Shown in pieces: positions 12,500-27,134 of a stretch of 64,000 nucleotides of DNA. The notes under the pieces are model-generated. The model saw only the letters and a program-made list of their open reading frames with translations. It did not search any database and had not been told where the DNA came from. The stretch is from Syngnathus acus. Taxonomy: Eukaryota; Chordata; Actinopteri; Syngnathiformes; Syngnathidae. A program made the position numbers and the translations under genes. The stretch lies in the NCBI RefSeq assembly GCF_901709675.1, contig NC_051089.1, positions 11,275,976 to 11,339,975 on the forward strand. Reading direction: 5' to 3'. How positions within the stretch are numbered: the first letter of the stretch is position 1; every line of letters starts with the position of its first letter.

Positions 12500-15400
12500 A
12501 AATTGCTTATAGCTCTCATTATTAAGGAGAAACCAGTTAAATAGAATTGACAGAAATATTCAATTAAAAATCTATGAAAACACCCTATATAGCCTGGACA
12601 TAATTTGAAGTTCTTCACAGTTTACCCAAGAGTATTTTTGTGCAAAGTAGATGACGAATGAAGTAAAATAAAATCCAAACAAGAGCTGTTGATCAGAAAC
12701 ATGGTCAGAAACAATGTTAATGCCAGATTATCTGCTTTTAAGAGAAGGCACAATTAATTGTCTCCACTTGTCGCTCATTGTCACTGGTCCAAGTTGTGAC
12801 GCACCTGCATCTGTTTATCTGAACCGCAATTCAAGTTGGCTTGATGCCATCTCTCTGCTTCAGCTTCCGCCAAATACTGCAGATATTTGATTTACAATAC
12901 ACTATAATAGGCCATCAGCTTAATTATTGCAGTGCATTCATCATGCTCAGCCTTTCTCTGCATATTTTCAGGAGCCACAAAGAATGGCTCGTAATACCAA
13001 CATTTGCATTTGGCTCCAAAACAATGTCGATTTTCTGTTGCTTGCAAAGAGCAGACCTACTTAACCCTCCCACTTATTTTCAGTGAAAATTTGCCATATA
13101 GAGAGACCTTGTAAAATTTTCAAATATATAGTTTTAGCCCTCCCACATGCTCCAGACACAGTTAACCTGATGAAAGCACACTTTTTAAATAATTCCCATC
13201 TTCTTATGTTCTTGCTGTCAGGAAATGGGAGACAGTCATATCAGTTGGAAAAAATGAAACGTTCACGGTCCCCAAATCAGAACAAAGCAGGCTTGCTTCA
13301 AGTTGTTTGTCATTCCCAGTTGCAGTTACCTGAAACTGACCTCAAAGAAAAGAGCCTGGCTGCTTAAATAATATAAATCATTCAGTAACTAGTACACTTT
13401 TATGCAAGAATACTTACCTCACAGTAACCCTCTTTGTGTGTAAATGGTGATTAATTTTACTTTATTTGTGTCTCCTATAGTTTTATTATACAGTGATGAA
13501 CACTCTATACTTGTATTACAGTTAAGAATGTTAAAATTTTTCTTCCAACATATGCCTGTACAGTTCATAAAGGTTTTTACGATGGCGACAGTTTGAGCCT
13601 GGAACAAATAAATTCACTTTACATAATTTCCTTTGGGATTTTTTTTTTCTTCCGAACAACCTGGAAGTCAGCCAGCATCACAGAAAGAATTGTGTAGGAC
13701 TTCAAAATGCTGTATATTTACATTTTCATTTAGGATATTATGACAAATTGAAACCTTTCTGACTAATTTTATTGTATGATGTGAGTTAGGAGTCATGCCC
13801 CGACTGAAGTGCAATGTAAATAACATTCATACATTGACTGTTTATATTGGATCCAGGGCATGGTACAAATTTATTGCAACATTAGCTATATGCTCTCTGC
13901 ATAGTGGACTGTTTCTTCTACGGCTACCACAATATAAAAGCTTTGCTCGTTAGGCACATTTTATTCGTCATTGAGAATATTTTCAGAGAATGTTTGGTCT
14001 CCAGAGCGGCAGTTTCTGCTTGCATGAAAAAAAAAAAAGTAAGACCAAAGCTTGTGGATCAGTGGTAAGAAGAGAAAAATAACATTTGCTGTGATTGCAT
14101 AAAATGTAATAATCCTCTGTTTTTCTTTTTCTGCAACAAAAAGCCAGACAGGAAAATATAATGTCAAGGCGATAAAATATCCAGTATCCATTACTAATAT
14201 AAATGAAAAGTAAAGAAAGATTTCATTGTTAGTTTTTTGGGGAGTGCATTTATTCGCATTTGTACTTTTATATTACAGCTACAATATGAATCCCTGAGTG
14301 CTTCATATCTCACACTAAACATAAATGCCAAATCCATATTTAGTTACTTACTTTAGTTACATTTAATTAACCATATATTGTAGAACATTTATTCAGAGGT
14401 GCTTGCTGACAATTGTGACAAGAAAGCCAGTTGTCCATTGTTAGAATTTGAAATATACAGGGGCTCTCAGTCCACATTAGAGTTCTGTTACTTTGTCAGG
14501 GACGCAAATCTGTACGCTAGCCTGAATGCGGTCTACTTAATCATATTTCCATGCAAAACACACAAAATATAAAAACAAGAGGAATTATTTGAGACTGAGT
14601 CTCAACAACACAAAGCTGAATGTGTGCCTTTTTGGGGGTATGGCCTAGTGGCTGATTATTCTTTATGTGAGTTCCTGGATGTTAGTTTTGGCCCACTTGC
14701 GAGTGTTTTGTATTCCTTGTTTGACTGCCTTGCCGTGTTTACGCAGAACGCCAAAGGGCACGCACTTGTATTGGTTTGCCTCTTGGTTTCAGTTTTTCTG
14801 AGCGAATAGTGTCACAGGTTGGGCGGCTGTCTTGCTGAGAATGTTGTCATTGTCGGCGGCCCGGTGTCGCCTTGACAGCTCGTAATGACAACTCTGGTCG
14901 CCATTCAATATCCCAACAACACTGCTTCTTCTGACTGTCAGTCACTGTCACTAGGTGATATTTTCTGCGGGCTATGGATGGCCATCTGGACACCGGGTCA
15001 CCGTGTTCACATGTGGCATATCATTCTTTTTTAGATGATAATATTTAAATGTGACTTACCTATTTCCTCATGTCAGTTCAGCTTGAAAAAGGCAGCCAAC
15101 ACTGACAATTCCAAAACATGATTCACAATGAAACCACAAGACTTTCTCCCTCTGCTTTTACTTGCTCCCACAAAAGCAAGAATATAAAAACTTTTGTCTT
15201 ACACCCACTGTCTTTGGGAAAAGAAAAAAAAAAAACTTCAAATGGAAGACACATCAAACAGTGAACCATGACGCTTTGATCCGACTTTGAATGCAATGAA
15301 GTTATGTAGCATTAAAATTTAAGAACTGGACTTGGAAATAGAACACTGAGAAAAAAACTGTATTGGAATCATACCTTTACACTCGAGATAATATTGTACT

Positions 15401-18400
15401 GTATTACAGATGCTGCAATAAAACACATGAATCTTTGGAAGGTGAGATGAAGATCTAACCAACTCAAAACCTTAGGGAGTCTGGTTCAAAATTCTTCAAA
15501 TCAGAACTTGAGAGAGGACGACTTTTGAATTAGTTATTGGGCACTCAGAGGAAAAGAGTTTCATAAGGTAAAGAAAAGTATACGCAAACATCCACAGAGG
15601 CTTTCAAAGCATCAATGCTGTCCACCGTTGTCAGCGGGTCTCACTAAACGCTGACAAATGACCACGGCAGGCTGGACAGTATAATTTAGCACTGATTAAA
15701 CAGCAGGCCTCTTAAACAGAGAGCCAAGGTTCATACGATTAACACAACTCATTTTTATGCAAGCATATATCATTACAAGACTGGCATGCTCCAGCTGCAA
15801 ACACAAGCAAACACTACATCATGATCTGTCAATGTAGTTGTACAGCTTCACGTTGCAATGGACATTGTACAGCCTCATAAGGAAAGGTAGGGCATATGAT
15901 ATACACAGTCCAAGTTTTTGCTATTGCCCTAACATTTTCTTACACTGTCACCAATGTGTGTGATGTCTTGTGGATTCTTTCCATTTCAGTGAGATGTTAA
16001 AGTTTTAACATGACCAATATTAAATTCTGGATTGTACTGAATCTTTTTGGCCAGATTTGAGCTTATTGCTTGGCTTCTCCAAGAAGTCAGGATTTAATGT
16101 AGCCTAACAAACACTAATACATTGGTACCTCGAGCTAGGAATGACTTCATTTATGCCTTTTTTTTAAAGATACAAGCAGCTATTCAGCCAAGTAGTATTT
16201 TTTATTTTTTTTGCTCTGACTTGTCATCCGTATTGCAGTTTTTACTTGTGCAGTTCCTGCAACAGATCTTGTGTGATTGACAGAGTTGAAAGGTAAAACA
16301 TGTGGAGCAACAGAAGTTTACAGCTGTTAACATATTTGAAAATGATTAAGTTGGGTGGGCTATATTTGGGATGGGGATCTTTCCCATTAGAGAAACATTA
16401 AATAATGATGAGGTGGTGAATATTTACTGTGATATTACAGTGAATGTAGCGTGTGACCCACTTTTACTTTCACATGTGAAAATAATAAACCCTTTGATAA
16501 TTCTTTGATTGCATACACTATTTGACAATCACTTTTGGATATTAAAGCTTGCTTCTGCTCTCACCTTCCCCTGTTTTAGCTCCTCCATTGAAGATGCATT
16601 TGTATTGGCCCACAAGATGTGCAATCTAAGGGAAATGTGACTGAGTGATGTGTCGTATAATCTCTTGGACATATCTTGCAGGACCGTTATTCTAGGAGAG
16701 GATATGGGAGGCCTGCCTTATAAAACATTTATCTGGGAAGAGTAGCACAGTGATGGTAGAGCGAGATGGAGTGACGGGATGGAATGAGAAAACAAGTTAT
16801 GTGTTTGTCATGTCATCTGGAAAAATAGCTTAACTTCATCTTAATTTTACTAAAAAAAGAAAATAATGTACAATCGATGTGTGGTGCCAAGGTGCAAGGC
16901 CTCAAAACAATAAAAGTTCTTGACAAAAAAGATTATAATTTACAAATTATCAATGCCATACTTTTGTGAAAGTAGCTTGAAAATATTTAAACACAAAACA
17001 TTTTAAACGATTGTGGGGTTTTACTCCAGGTAGTCCATGTCCTCTATTTGACTTGTCCCAACATATAATAGTTACCCTAAATGTAGTTTTTTTTGTCTAT
17101 TTATTTATTTATTTTTTTACATTCCTTTATTGTTTTATATTTTTGCAATAATACAGCAAAATCTCTTTTTTTTCAGAAAACACAAAGAAATATACATTGC
17201 ATGAATTTGTATGGGAATAAATTAACATCATATACTGTGTTTAATATTTTAGTCAGTTCTTCCGCAAAATACTGCTGAGCTATAGGAATCATTTAACCAG
17301 AGAGTTCTAAAGAATTTGCAATATTCAAAAGGCAGACCCCTGAAGATACCGTACGTCAACTGTATTTTGAACCCTAATAAAGATTTAATACGCCCAAAAT
17401 ATTATCCAGACTCGATGATGCATTATTTATCCCCGTACAAAGCACGTACAGAACAATTGTGATTGCTCACGAGCCAGTGTCGCCCAATGACTGCGGGTAA
17501 CGGAGCATGAGAAAGTCTGTTCATCTTGTGAGCAAGGCGACATCCTCTCTGCTTCCAGCAACTCCTGGCCATGCTTGGCTAGCCTGCTGCGGCGCTTCAG
17601 CAGCGCAGCTTCAGAGGCTGATAGATAGCAGAGCCTTGTGGGAGCCTGGTAGAGTGGCCTCTCTCAGAAGGGGAACGGCTGCTCCCGGCCACACAAGGTC
17701 ACTCCGGCCTCTTGTCACTGTTCTCTCAACAGACAGGGGAATAACATTCTCCCATCACGGGACGATTAGTGCCAGGCAGAGACCAATTACCGCCAGCCAA
17801 AGGGCAAACAGTAAGCGCGCATGAATGAAGCCACACAGGTTAAAGTGGTCATGAAAAGCAAAAGGTCAGTGTTGTCCCAATTTCAGTCAAGTTTACGATG
17901 TAAATACTGTTACTCTGCACATAAATACAGGACAGAGAAGGTTCAATTAAGTGCGTCTTTTCCAGAGTCAAGTAAATGCTATCCATTAGGGATCATTACT
18001 GAAGGGCATTATTGTCATTACGAGAATTGTCTCGCTCTTATCCTTTAACCAACGTCATTTGCATATGTCATTTATCATATGCTGATGAGCTATAGATCAA
18101 TAAAGACCCATATTGTTCACAAGAGCTTGGTAATGTCCTTGAAAGCATAAATGAACCTAAGGTCATTTCAAGAGAGAACTATACACACACTGTGATATCA
18201 GAGAGCTTTCCATATACCTTAGTTTTTGACCTATTCAGTGATTTTCTTTTTGCACCGGAATTTTGTCCCAATTTTTGGACAGCCGGTCAGTTTTCGTACC
18301 TTACACCACACTCGTCATGCGCAAATTTGAGTGTTGTCTTTTTAGGTGAGCCTCCGTGTGTTCATCAGAAGCATTTTGAACTTTTTTTGCTTGTGCTTAT

Positions 18401-21400
18401 TTATTGAGTTCTACTGTTCAACAAACCAGGATGGGCCCAAAGAAAGTGTCACCCTATTGATAACAAAGACCAGGAACACACAAGACAGAACTTGTAGCAA
18501 ATGCTATAATGGAACTAACTGGTTTGCTGTGTTATAATAAAATATAATGATGTAATTTTCTCATTCAGTCTTTGTTTCAGGTATTCTTGATCAAAACAAG
18601 CAATTCCTCACTACAGTTCTAAAATGGCAAATCCGTCCGTCTGTCGGTCCGTCCATCCATCCATCGATTTCCTTCCCGCGTCCTTATTTTGAAACCGCTA
18701 CCCTTAAATATCATGAAGGGAAAGAAAATGTCGAACATATTCACAAGAAACACTGGCGTTAAGTTTTTTTTTTTTCACAACTCTGAAGCTGTGAACATCT
18801 GCATGGTGTCATTGACAGGTTGCCGGGACCGTGGAATATTCCGCAGGTCTTTGTTACAGCTTGTCATAGTAGGAAACAAGACATGTTCATTAGTTAGGTG
18901 TTTCATATGTGTTAGATGTCATGTCCACCTGCTGCAACGGAACACATTTATTGCCTATTTGGTTTGACAATTATGTACTTGGACAAAACACTAGTGGCCA
19001 GGTTAAACTCTGTATGCACACAAATGTTAACAACAGTGCCAAATACAAGTGTATCTGTTTTCTTCATCTTTTTGATGGTGAAAGAAGATACAAGTCTTAT
19101 CTCTTGGCACTTGATATCGACAGTGAAAGTACATCAATGAGCAAGTGCACCTGCGACGAGACGAGGAGATACTGTGTGAGTTTTTTATCCACGCGACCTC
19201 ACACGCTACACTTTCATGCCGCGCCCGGTGCTTCGCGGCAGGAAATGAAGACTACCTCTAAATTTCCTCCCAAATGATCAAGACAAACTGCTTTTCAGCC
19301 ATAGGCCCCCCTCACCATGCCCCGACCAATCAATTAGGGTAATCAATTAATGCCCAGGCGGCTGAGCCTTTGGTCATAGAGGGTTGAATAAACACAGGCT
19401 GCTGATACTGGTTATAAAGCTCAAGCAAAATCTAACGATGTTGAACACCATCCTTTCTGGCATTTGTGTTTTCCCAAATTAAGGTTTGAGTTATTTGAAT
19501 TTCATTTCATACCCAGTGCAGTGTGTTGTTTATGCTTCCTTGCCAGAGAGTCTGTCCTAGGACGTTAAATATTGAATAAAATCATCAGCCAGGACTCTCC
19601 AATTGGCTATGGCTACTATTTGAAAAAAGTGCCAGTAGAATTCAAACATGGTACTGTGTTCCAGAATGTCCTCTAGTGGAAACAAGTCCTCACAGGGGGC
19701 TGAAAGAGACTCTTTGGCTAAGCCTGGCCTCTTCACTGGTTGGCTTCAGGTCCAAGAGGTGAGGGGGCTGCCCATACTTTGGGGATCCGAAAAAGCCACA
19801 CAAGGCTCTCTCTCTGAGTCACAGTCATTTCTTTGCCATTCCTCCATGAAAAACACTTCAGTTATTTGGCACTTCTTGTACAGTACAGATAAACTTTTCT
19901 TGGCCTCAAAGAGTCAAATAAAAAAAAAAAATCAAACGTTTCTACTGTTTACTAGACTTGTGGGGTGATTGTTTATACGGTGCTTGAGTTACAAGGGTTC
20001 TTTGTTTTTTATTTGATGCTAAGTGATGATGAGTCTGTCATGTATGGTCTTCCTCTGCTGTGTGGCTGGTGAGACCCTCATTTGTAAAGAGGGAAAAGAC
20101 ATCAGAAGGCTCTGCAATTTTGTTTCTTGTTGAAGATTTGTGTTGCGCTGTCCCTTAGAGTTGACCACTTAGACTTGCGTGTATTTTTTTTCACATATGA
20201 AGTTTGAAGTGATTCACAGTCGATGCTGGACTTTTTTATTTAAGAGGAATAATTGCATCAACTCACAGAAGTCGAAAACATTCGGATTTATGAAATATAT
20301 ACAAAATGGAGGTAAAACATTGGACATAAACCTGATGTTAGAAGTGGGGACCCGGAATTGGTTCCAGATATGTTATCTTTTCATTTTGATTTAAAAGAAA
20401 AAAAAAAGCGCTGTCTGGCTGGTCTCGCTAAAAGAACACTACTGATTTTTTTTTGTATGTTTCATATTCAACCCTACAATATGCGCAATATGTTTGAAAT
20501 GAATCATGACACATTTTATACTTTTCAATTCAAGAGTTAATTTTCAAATTGTGCATAATGAGAGTGGCTTACATTCCAAGATATTTTTTTTTACACCTAT
20601 TAGTGTATTTGAATATTGGTAATGTTGGTGGTATTTGGAGTTCTACATGTCTTGTGCTTTGTGTGCCAGGCTTTTGATGATGATGAGGCATCTTGAAACT
20701 TTTTTTCTCTTCTTTAATCCACTTATCCAGCAAGGCATATGGGCTATAATGTGGTCATCTATATGGAAATGCACTTCTATTCATTCTAAAATTCTTGAAT
20801 GGAATCATAACACCATCGTATTTATATATAGTCTTTTTTGTACAAATTGTAGTGCATTATTGTTAGTCAGATAGCCAAGCAACCCGCGAGAACAAGCAAC
20901 CAGCAGCGATACGATATGTGCACGTACTGTAATCGGAGCACGTGCCTGCTCCAGTTCATTATCTAACAGCCACATAACATAATTTAACATTTCCTTTGTG
21001 TTCAGGGACACCGCGGCAATTAGCTAACAAGTGGGTCATCCATTAGCCAGGCCCATGGCCCTGGGAGAGATATGAGCCTCCAGGGCAACACTCAACAATT
21101 CTCTGTAATAGAATGGCAAAGAGAGAGAGTCCATTAGTAAACATTTAGGAAAGCACTGAGAAGGCAGGTCTCGGCGGGTAATTATATTACTGATTATTTA
21201 CAACAACAGCACTCTGCACTTCATTGTGCTTTGTGGTTTATTCCTATTTATCTCATTCATGAGGCTGCTGTCACTTGAGTTTTCATGACATTTTCCCATA
21301 GAGCCTTCACACAGTCCTCTGAGGCACTTGAATTGCAAGTCCTTTGCAGGGGAAATTCCTATGCAACTAACCATTATTTTAACAACTGATTAGTCTGTTG

Positions 21401-21660
21401 ACTATTTTTTTCAATTAATTCGATTTCATTTAACGGTTCCAATTTTCATCCATTTATCCAAGAACAGGACGTTAGTACGGAAGTGCAGAAAATGGACATA
21501 GCTTGATTATGATTCAGTTAGTGGTTTGGAAAATCGGCGGAAACATTAATGATCGCTGCACCTCTTGTCAGCGATTTGTATATAAAGTGGTGACTTGAGA
21601 TAAGGGTTGAATTCCATTCACAACCATGCTTGTAATGCAAAACACTTCACTCTCAAACTA
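12500..21660. other. Intergenic sequence without a recognised gene
   Basis: Mostly AT-rich unique sequence. Frames of up to 122 codons (for example 18909-19277 and 17507-17824) show no known domain, no family resemblance and no flanking splice signals. A GC-richer block at about 17500-17820 and the block at 17985-18180 may be regulatory. A CCGTCCATCCATCCATC run at 18648-18665 resembles a SINE tail without a body. Confidence 0.5.
17985..18180. promoter_or_regulatory. Possible conserved non-coding element with octamer motif
   Basis: The block has a perfect POU octamer ATTTGCAT (18057-18064) and, further on, TGAACC TAA GGTCA (about 18152-18165), an everted pair of nuclear-receptor-like half-sites. 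It is non-repetitive and lies downstream of a developmental transcription factor gene, where such elements are usual. Evidence is motif content only. Confidence 0.25.
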
Positions 21661-21663
21661 TCT

Positions 21664-21812
21664 CCATCCATCGAACCATTTTCCTTCACCCTCTCGAGGG
21701 TTGGAGGCGTGCTGGAGCCGATCCCAGCAGTCTTAGGGCAGTAGGCAGGGCACACCCTGAACTGGTCGCTAGCCAATCGCAGGGCACACAGACAAACAAC
21801 CATCCACACTGG
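21664..21812 (-). mobile_element. tRNA-derived SINE, 3' portion only
   Basis: On the minus strand this contains the 3' half of the SINE family at 431-785: GTGTGGATGGTTGTTTGTCT, GCGATTGGCTAGCGACCAGT, CAGGGTGTGCCCTGCCTACT and GGCTCCAGCACGCCTCCAAC, ending in a GGATGGAG tail. The tRNA-like head is absent, typical of 5' truncation during retroposition. Confidence 0.8.
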
Positions 21813-24800
21813 TGGCTTTTAAAAACTTTGAAGAATTGTTCACTATATTCCAAACTGCTGCTTGTTGTGAAGTGAGTTGAGTTCACGGCCATGTACAGCA
21901 TAAAGCAAAAAAGACGACTCGTATCATGAGAAACGTAAATTGAATCACGCGTATTTCCACGCACTACTATAAATAAAGCCTGATTATTTTTCCCGCTTCC
22001 TGCCTCGCGGGAGCTTCCTGACATTGACATCCTTCTTAACTGTAGGTTATTCCATTCTCTCAGTAGATGAAATCAAAGAATAGGGCGCAACGTGGGATCC
22101 CGAGCTCAACAGGAATGACTTAGAATGGACACCCCATTGAAATTGTTTACTTCAAAATAAATACTTAATGCAGCATGCTTGGTTCTGATGAAATGATTCA
22201 TTGAACACACTAACATTTGTAATAGCAAACCAGCCCCACACAACAGCGTTAGAGTAAGACTCAAGGTTGATCAATAGAGGCCTTGGGGGTTTTATTTTCT
22301 GTTCCTTGATCAAGGCTGTCAGATTAGTATAGGTACAGTGTAAATAGGACTCTGCTCCTTGAGTAGACAGCGGCTCGGCAGCACAGGTCTGAGCGTGGCT
22401 GCCTCATTAATATGATTGGGAAAGCAGCCTTCGGGCAGTGAGGATGCAGAGCAGCCCTCGCGGACGCTCCCTAGACAGATACAACAGTGTAGCGGTACAA
22501 TGGCTCATTTTGGGCCCCCAAAATGTGAATTACATTGTGATTAATGAACTTTTCTTAATTTTCACTTGATTACAGACTTGTTTTCTCTTCATCCACATAA
22601 AGAAAACAATTAGTTTTAAGGATGGAAAATTCCAGCTTGACTGTTTGATAGAGGTTGTGGGTGCTTTGATAATGTACGTATTACATTATACATTATATAT
22701 ATACATATATATATATATAAAATGTTCATCTTGTTTTTGCCATTATTATGCTTTTTACCCTCCTCATCATGTGACATCTCAACCAAGTGGTAAAGGCTCA
22801 TATTTGAAAAAATATTGCTCTGTGAACCATACCGAAAGGAAATGTATGCATATTATTTTGTATTGGTAAAGGAATAATAATATTTCATAAAGTTCACAGT
22901 GACCTAAACCGCCATCCGTATCCCAGATTAATGGCACACTCAAGAGAACAGGACAAGAACACATCTGATATTATATTTAGTGATAACCTAATATCATACT
23001 TGCCCAAATCTTTTTTTAATTAACTTCACAGTATCAATTAAAAAAATGTGCTTGTGAATTTTTTTTTAATGAATATATTTGTAGATTGCTGAGCTTTTGA
23101 GCACTACTTGTTTGTTGAATTTCTTGTGTGTGTGAAACAAACAAAAAACAAACAAACACACACACACAAACAAACAAACAAAAAGATACGCAATTGCTCA
23201 CACTTTTTATCTGCCCGAGTTGTATAATCCAGTACCACAGCCAGCCAGAAGGTGGTACTCTACTAAGGGATCAAGCACACTACTGTGAAGTGTATGCTTT
23301 GTGGGTGAATAAAAAAAGTGGCAGAGGATTTCAGAATTCACGAAAGTCATTGGGAAATTATATTTCTCTAATATTTATGTATTGCTTTATATCACTGTAA
23401 AACTTTTAATTTCAGATGAATAAGTGCTTGTACGAGTCAGGTCAGCAACAACATCAGATTGGGAATTCTTTTGTTGCTGATGGAAAAGTTTGATTGCTTC
23501 ATGTCACACAACAGGCACCAATGCATCCGGGTGTTCTGTTTGGCGTCACTCAAAAGCATTTGTTCTTTGATAAGCTGCTGGAAACGGTAGGTAACATGCA
23601 AGGTGGGGTGGGGGGCATGGTGGAAAAGAATACACTTTCTGTCAATTGTGCTTACCTTATCCTCTGGTGGCGTTTGGGTGTGGGAATAGGCAGTATTCCG
23701 GTCACTGCTGCTCTGAGATAGCATTCAGACCACAGCACAAGTGTGGACGGCATTCAGCAGAGGGAACCGGGGGTCTCACGTTGCAGAATTGGACACAGGA
23801 ATGGACAATGTACACTATCTTTGCTTTAGACACAAAGAATTAAAAAAATATAAGCTTTGGCAGGTTCACGCTCGCTGGCGCTCCTCTTGTTCAACCTGTC
23901 TCTGTATTTGGTTTCTGCAATGCTGTCACACAAAATAAGTCCAATCAGGTGGGTCCTCACATAGATAGATTTTCTTAACTTTTGTTAAAAATAAAACCAT
24001 CATAAAGGGATATGCTGCTTCACAATTAGTTTTACTGCTCTGAAATATTACTAAATAAATCTATGCAGTGAAAACCGCAGCATGTTTTTCATTGTTGATA
24101 TAATTGTGTGGTTGTAGCTCATCAGATGATGTGAGGGCTAAATGTTTTTTTTTTTTTTTTTTTAATAGAGGTCGCATCCGCTGCTGCCACCCACAGAGAC
24201 AACGTACCGCATTGGGGAAATTAGTATTATGATTTTAAAGGATAAATAGCCGTTACTCCTAATTAATCCTGCACATCACAGGGAGGAAGTGACACCATGA
24301 GCCCAAGAGATCAAGGACCAGACATCAAAGGCAGCACCGCTGTTAGAAACCTACACAGGCAAGGAGGACTTTTAGTTCTTGTTTATTTCTAAGCATGGTT
24401 GGCCTCTGAACTAAAGAATACAGCAATATAAGCTAATTTGCTTAATGCTGGGTGTTGAAATCATCTTGCAACAGTGCATAAATACAAGGCCCAACTGAAG
24501 TTGCTGGTACAAATTGCAGAACAAAAGTCTAATGAAAACGCAACTCATTTTAAATAGTGACTCTTAAAATGTGCCAACAAAATGGCCAGCATTAAAATGC
24601 AGTAGGCCTGAATCACAAATGGAGCAGAGGTTTTATTCATAAAAAGCATATTTCGGATTAGTATAAGGTCATGTAAAAACACTAACACTGTATTGTAACA
24701 GAGTAAAATATGAAGCTATAGTCAAATAATGACTTGATTATTATATTGCACACTAAAAATGATGATTTTTACCGAATAAATGAAAATCTCATTCTTAAAG

Positions 24801-25025
24801 ATTGAACGCAACACAAAGCAATACAATCAATTATTTGCATAGCACATTTTACAACAGCGTGTAAATGTAATAAACTCTTCTTAAAAGTGCTGCCCCCTGA
24901 TGGTCAAGATGTACACATCAGAAAAAAGCTACACAAGGAATGCCAGTGATGCACAAACTTGAATCCTTTACTTTCTATTTTACTTTTTGAATTCTGTGTT
25001 CTTTGTTTTACAAAATAAATAGCTA

Positions 25026-25080
25026 GAACGGATTAATGGTGTTTCCATTCATTTCAATGAGGAAAGATGATTTAAGTGAC
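25026..25080. repeat. Dispersed short repeat, copy 1
   Basis: The words GGATTAATGGTGTTTCCATT, CATTTCAATGAGGAAA and GATGATTTAAG are shared with 30917-30985, 45556-45662 and 61536-61651. The family looks like the inside of a small DNA transposon whose termini read GGTACCTTGAGATAC-like. Confidence 0.6.
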
Positions 25081-26485
25081 CGGCCTGGTTACAGAACAAA
25101 TTACACTCCAACATGTGAGTCTGTAAAAGAGCTAAAACTGAATTGTGAACTTTTACATCTTGTTAGCAGCCATATTAGTAGCAGCAGTAGCAGAGAGTAG
25201 TAAACTGGGGCCTTCTCTTTATTTAACACACTGGCCAGGCTCCAGAAAATGCCAATGTTCTGCCAAGTCTACCACATATTCACTGTTTGCTGATGGCTGG
25301 TACACATGTGGTTTTTGCATATGCTTTCCTCTCCCACTTAAATCATCTGCGGTCCCCGGGCTTTCTTTTGACATCTGCATCGTTGGTGCTGCCACTGCAG
25401 CTTAAATTTTTCAAGGAAAGAAAAGGCATTTGTATGAAATAATTATGACCATTTCATTCCACCCCCACTCCTTACTGTCATCTTTCTTTTGCTCTGTGTC
25501 CACCACAATATCCCCACATGCTCGACACATCCTCATCAGGCTGTGGTCAAAAAAAAAGTTTTTACTTGACAGAGTTTTAAGATTTTTGTTGTTGTTGTTG
25601 TCCAGATTTGGATGTGACAAATCATTCATTCCGATGTCGGACAATCAACTTAATTTGCTGCATCTTTTGATACATTATGGCTTGCTAACTAAAACTCTAC
25701 AGCTTCGAACAAAGCTGGGATGCGGACCTCTGGGCTCTCCTGGGAGTCAACCCCAACCCCATCCACCCACCCAAATCAGGAATCCAATGCGTTTGGGCTT
25801 GGACGGATTTGGGAGCTCAGTTTTGCATTTAATAATTCATACAGCAGTATCAAGTGCTTCATTAATATACTATTACAGGCCATGTTTTTAAAAACATGTG
25901 CTGTACAAAAACAATATTGCTCCACCATATTTAATGGTATTTTAATGACACCAATTTCAATAATTTTCCTGATGCTGTGCATTGCATCGCATGGTCTAGT
26001 TTAACAATGTCACATTGGTTAATTAACTGACTCTTCCATCGTGAAACTACACACCTCTGTCAGACCATGTACAGTGGATGATGCACACGTAATCAAGACT
26101 CAAACTTTGATTATGAAATGGTAAGAATGTATGGTAGGAGTGAACTCAACACAGCATTGAACACAAACAGTGCAGCAACAACATCTAAACAGACAATATA
26201 ATTATCTATTTGTTATCCAGTGCTTAGAGTGACTGATTTTAGTGCCGTACGGATGAGCTGATGATTTAAAACTGCTGCATCCTGTATAGCCATCTGCTTT
26301 ATACATGTGGCCAAGGCAGACAGACCAGACACCCATAGAGCAGCATCATGTGACGCACTCTGACAAGAACGATCCAATTCATTTTTTTATGCTATTTAAT
26401 AACACCACTGCTTTATGTTTTTACGAATACAAGATTACAAAGTGCTGTATTTCCTCCTAATATTTTATTATTTTGCGGGAAGATC

Positions 26486-26575
26486 GGGACCAATTAATGG
26501 CATTTCCATGGGAAAGTGTTTTTGGTTATGAGCATGGCTGAGGAATGAATCTTGTATCTGTAGGCGTCACTGTAT
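26486..26575. repeat. Dispersed short repeat, copy 2
   Basis: It has GACCAATTAATGGCATTTCC and then, after a divergent stretch, CTTGTATCTGTAGGCGTCAC followed by TGTA. That matches the centre and right end of the family best preserved at 45123-45662. Confidence 0.5.
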
Positions 26576-27134
26576 TGGTTTTGCCTCTGCTCCTTTGTGT
26601 CGCGATGCCTACAATCTTGGGCAGAGTGCGGTTGTCACAAAGCATTAGGAAGTATAAGATTCCCAATGTTCCATTTAATCTCCTTGACTTCCCCCTGTTA
26701 GCAGAGGAGCCAAGCAGCAGCGGAGGGAGCCCCAGCATCCTGTAGAACAAAGCTGGCTGACATGTTTGCCTGAGGGGCCTGCACTCGCTCTCGCGCTGGC
26801 GTACTGCGGGAGCATGTAAAAAAACAAGAGAGCAGTCAGATGACACATACACTAAGCTGCAGTCATTTTGATTGACAACAGTGCATGACAGAGCAGTCAG
26901 TGGCAGCACCGGTCTGGGACTCAGAACAAATAGTTTTGCTACAAGACAAAAAAGGGAGTATTACACCTATCAATCACAGTTTGCATTTGCATCCTTGTCA
27001 GAGTTACATCACATTGTGGTGGATAAATGGCAGGTGAAGGATCACAGTTATCCAGTCTTGCTAAAAGTATTGGTGATCTGTTAAAGTGGATGTTTTGTGA
27101 GATTTTAAAATAATTTTGATAACCACCTATAGCA

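Larger units (their letters stand above)
21813..27134. other. Intergenic sequence with simple repeats
   Basis: No gene was recognised. It contains a TA-rich microsatellite at about 22683-22721, an AAAC/CA mixed run at 23138-23183, a 19-base T run at 24145-24163 and two copies of a dispersed repeat (25026-25080 and 26486-26575). The 153-codon plus-strand frame at 25430-25891 has low-complexity hydrophobic composition and no domain. Confidence 0.5.

Noticed and set aside
17507-17824. 105-codon plus-strand frame in a GC-richer block
   Set aside because: No domain and no exon signals; the GC content more likely reflects a regulatory block.
25430-25891. 153-codon plus-strand frame
   Set aside because: Hydrophobic low-complexity translation of pyrimidine-rich DNA, with no domain or splice context.
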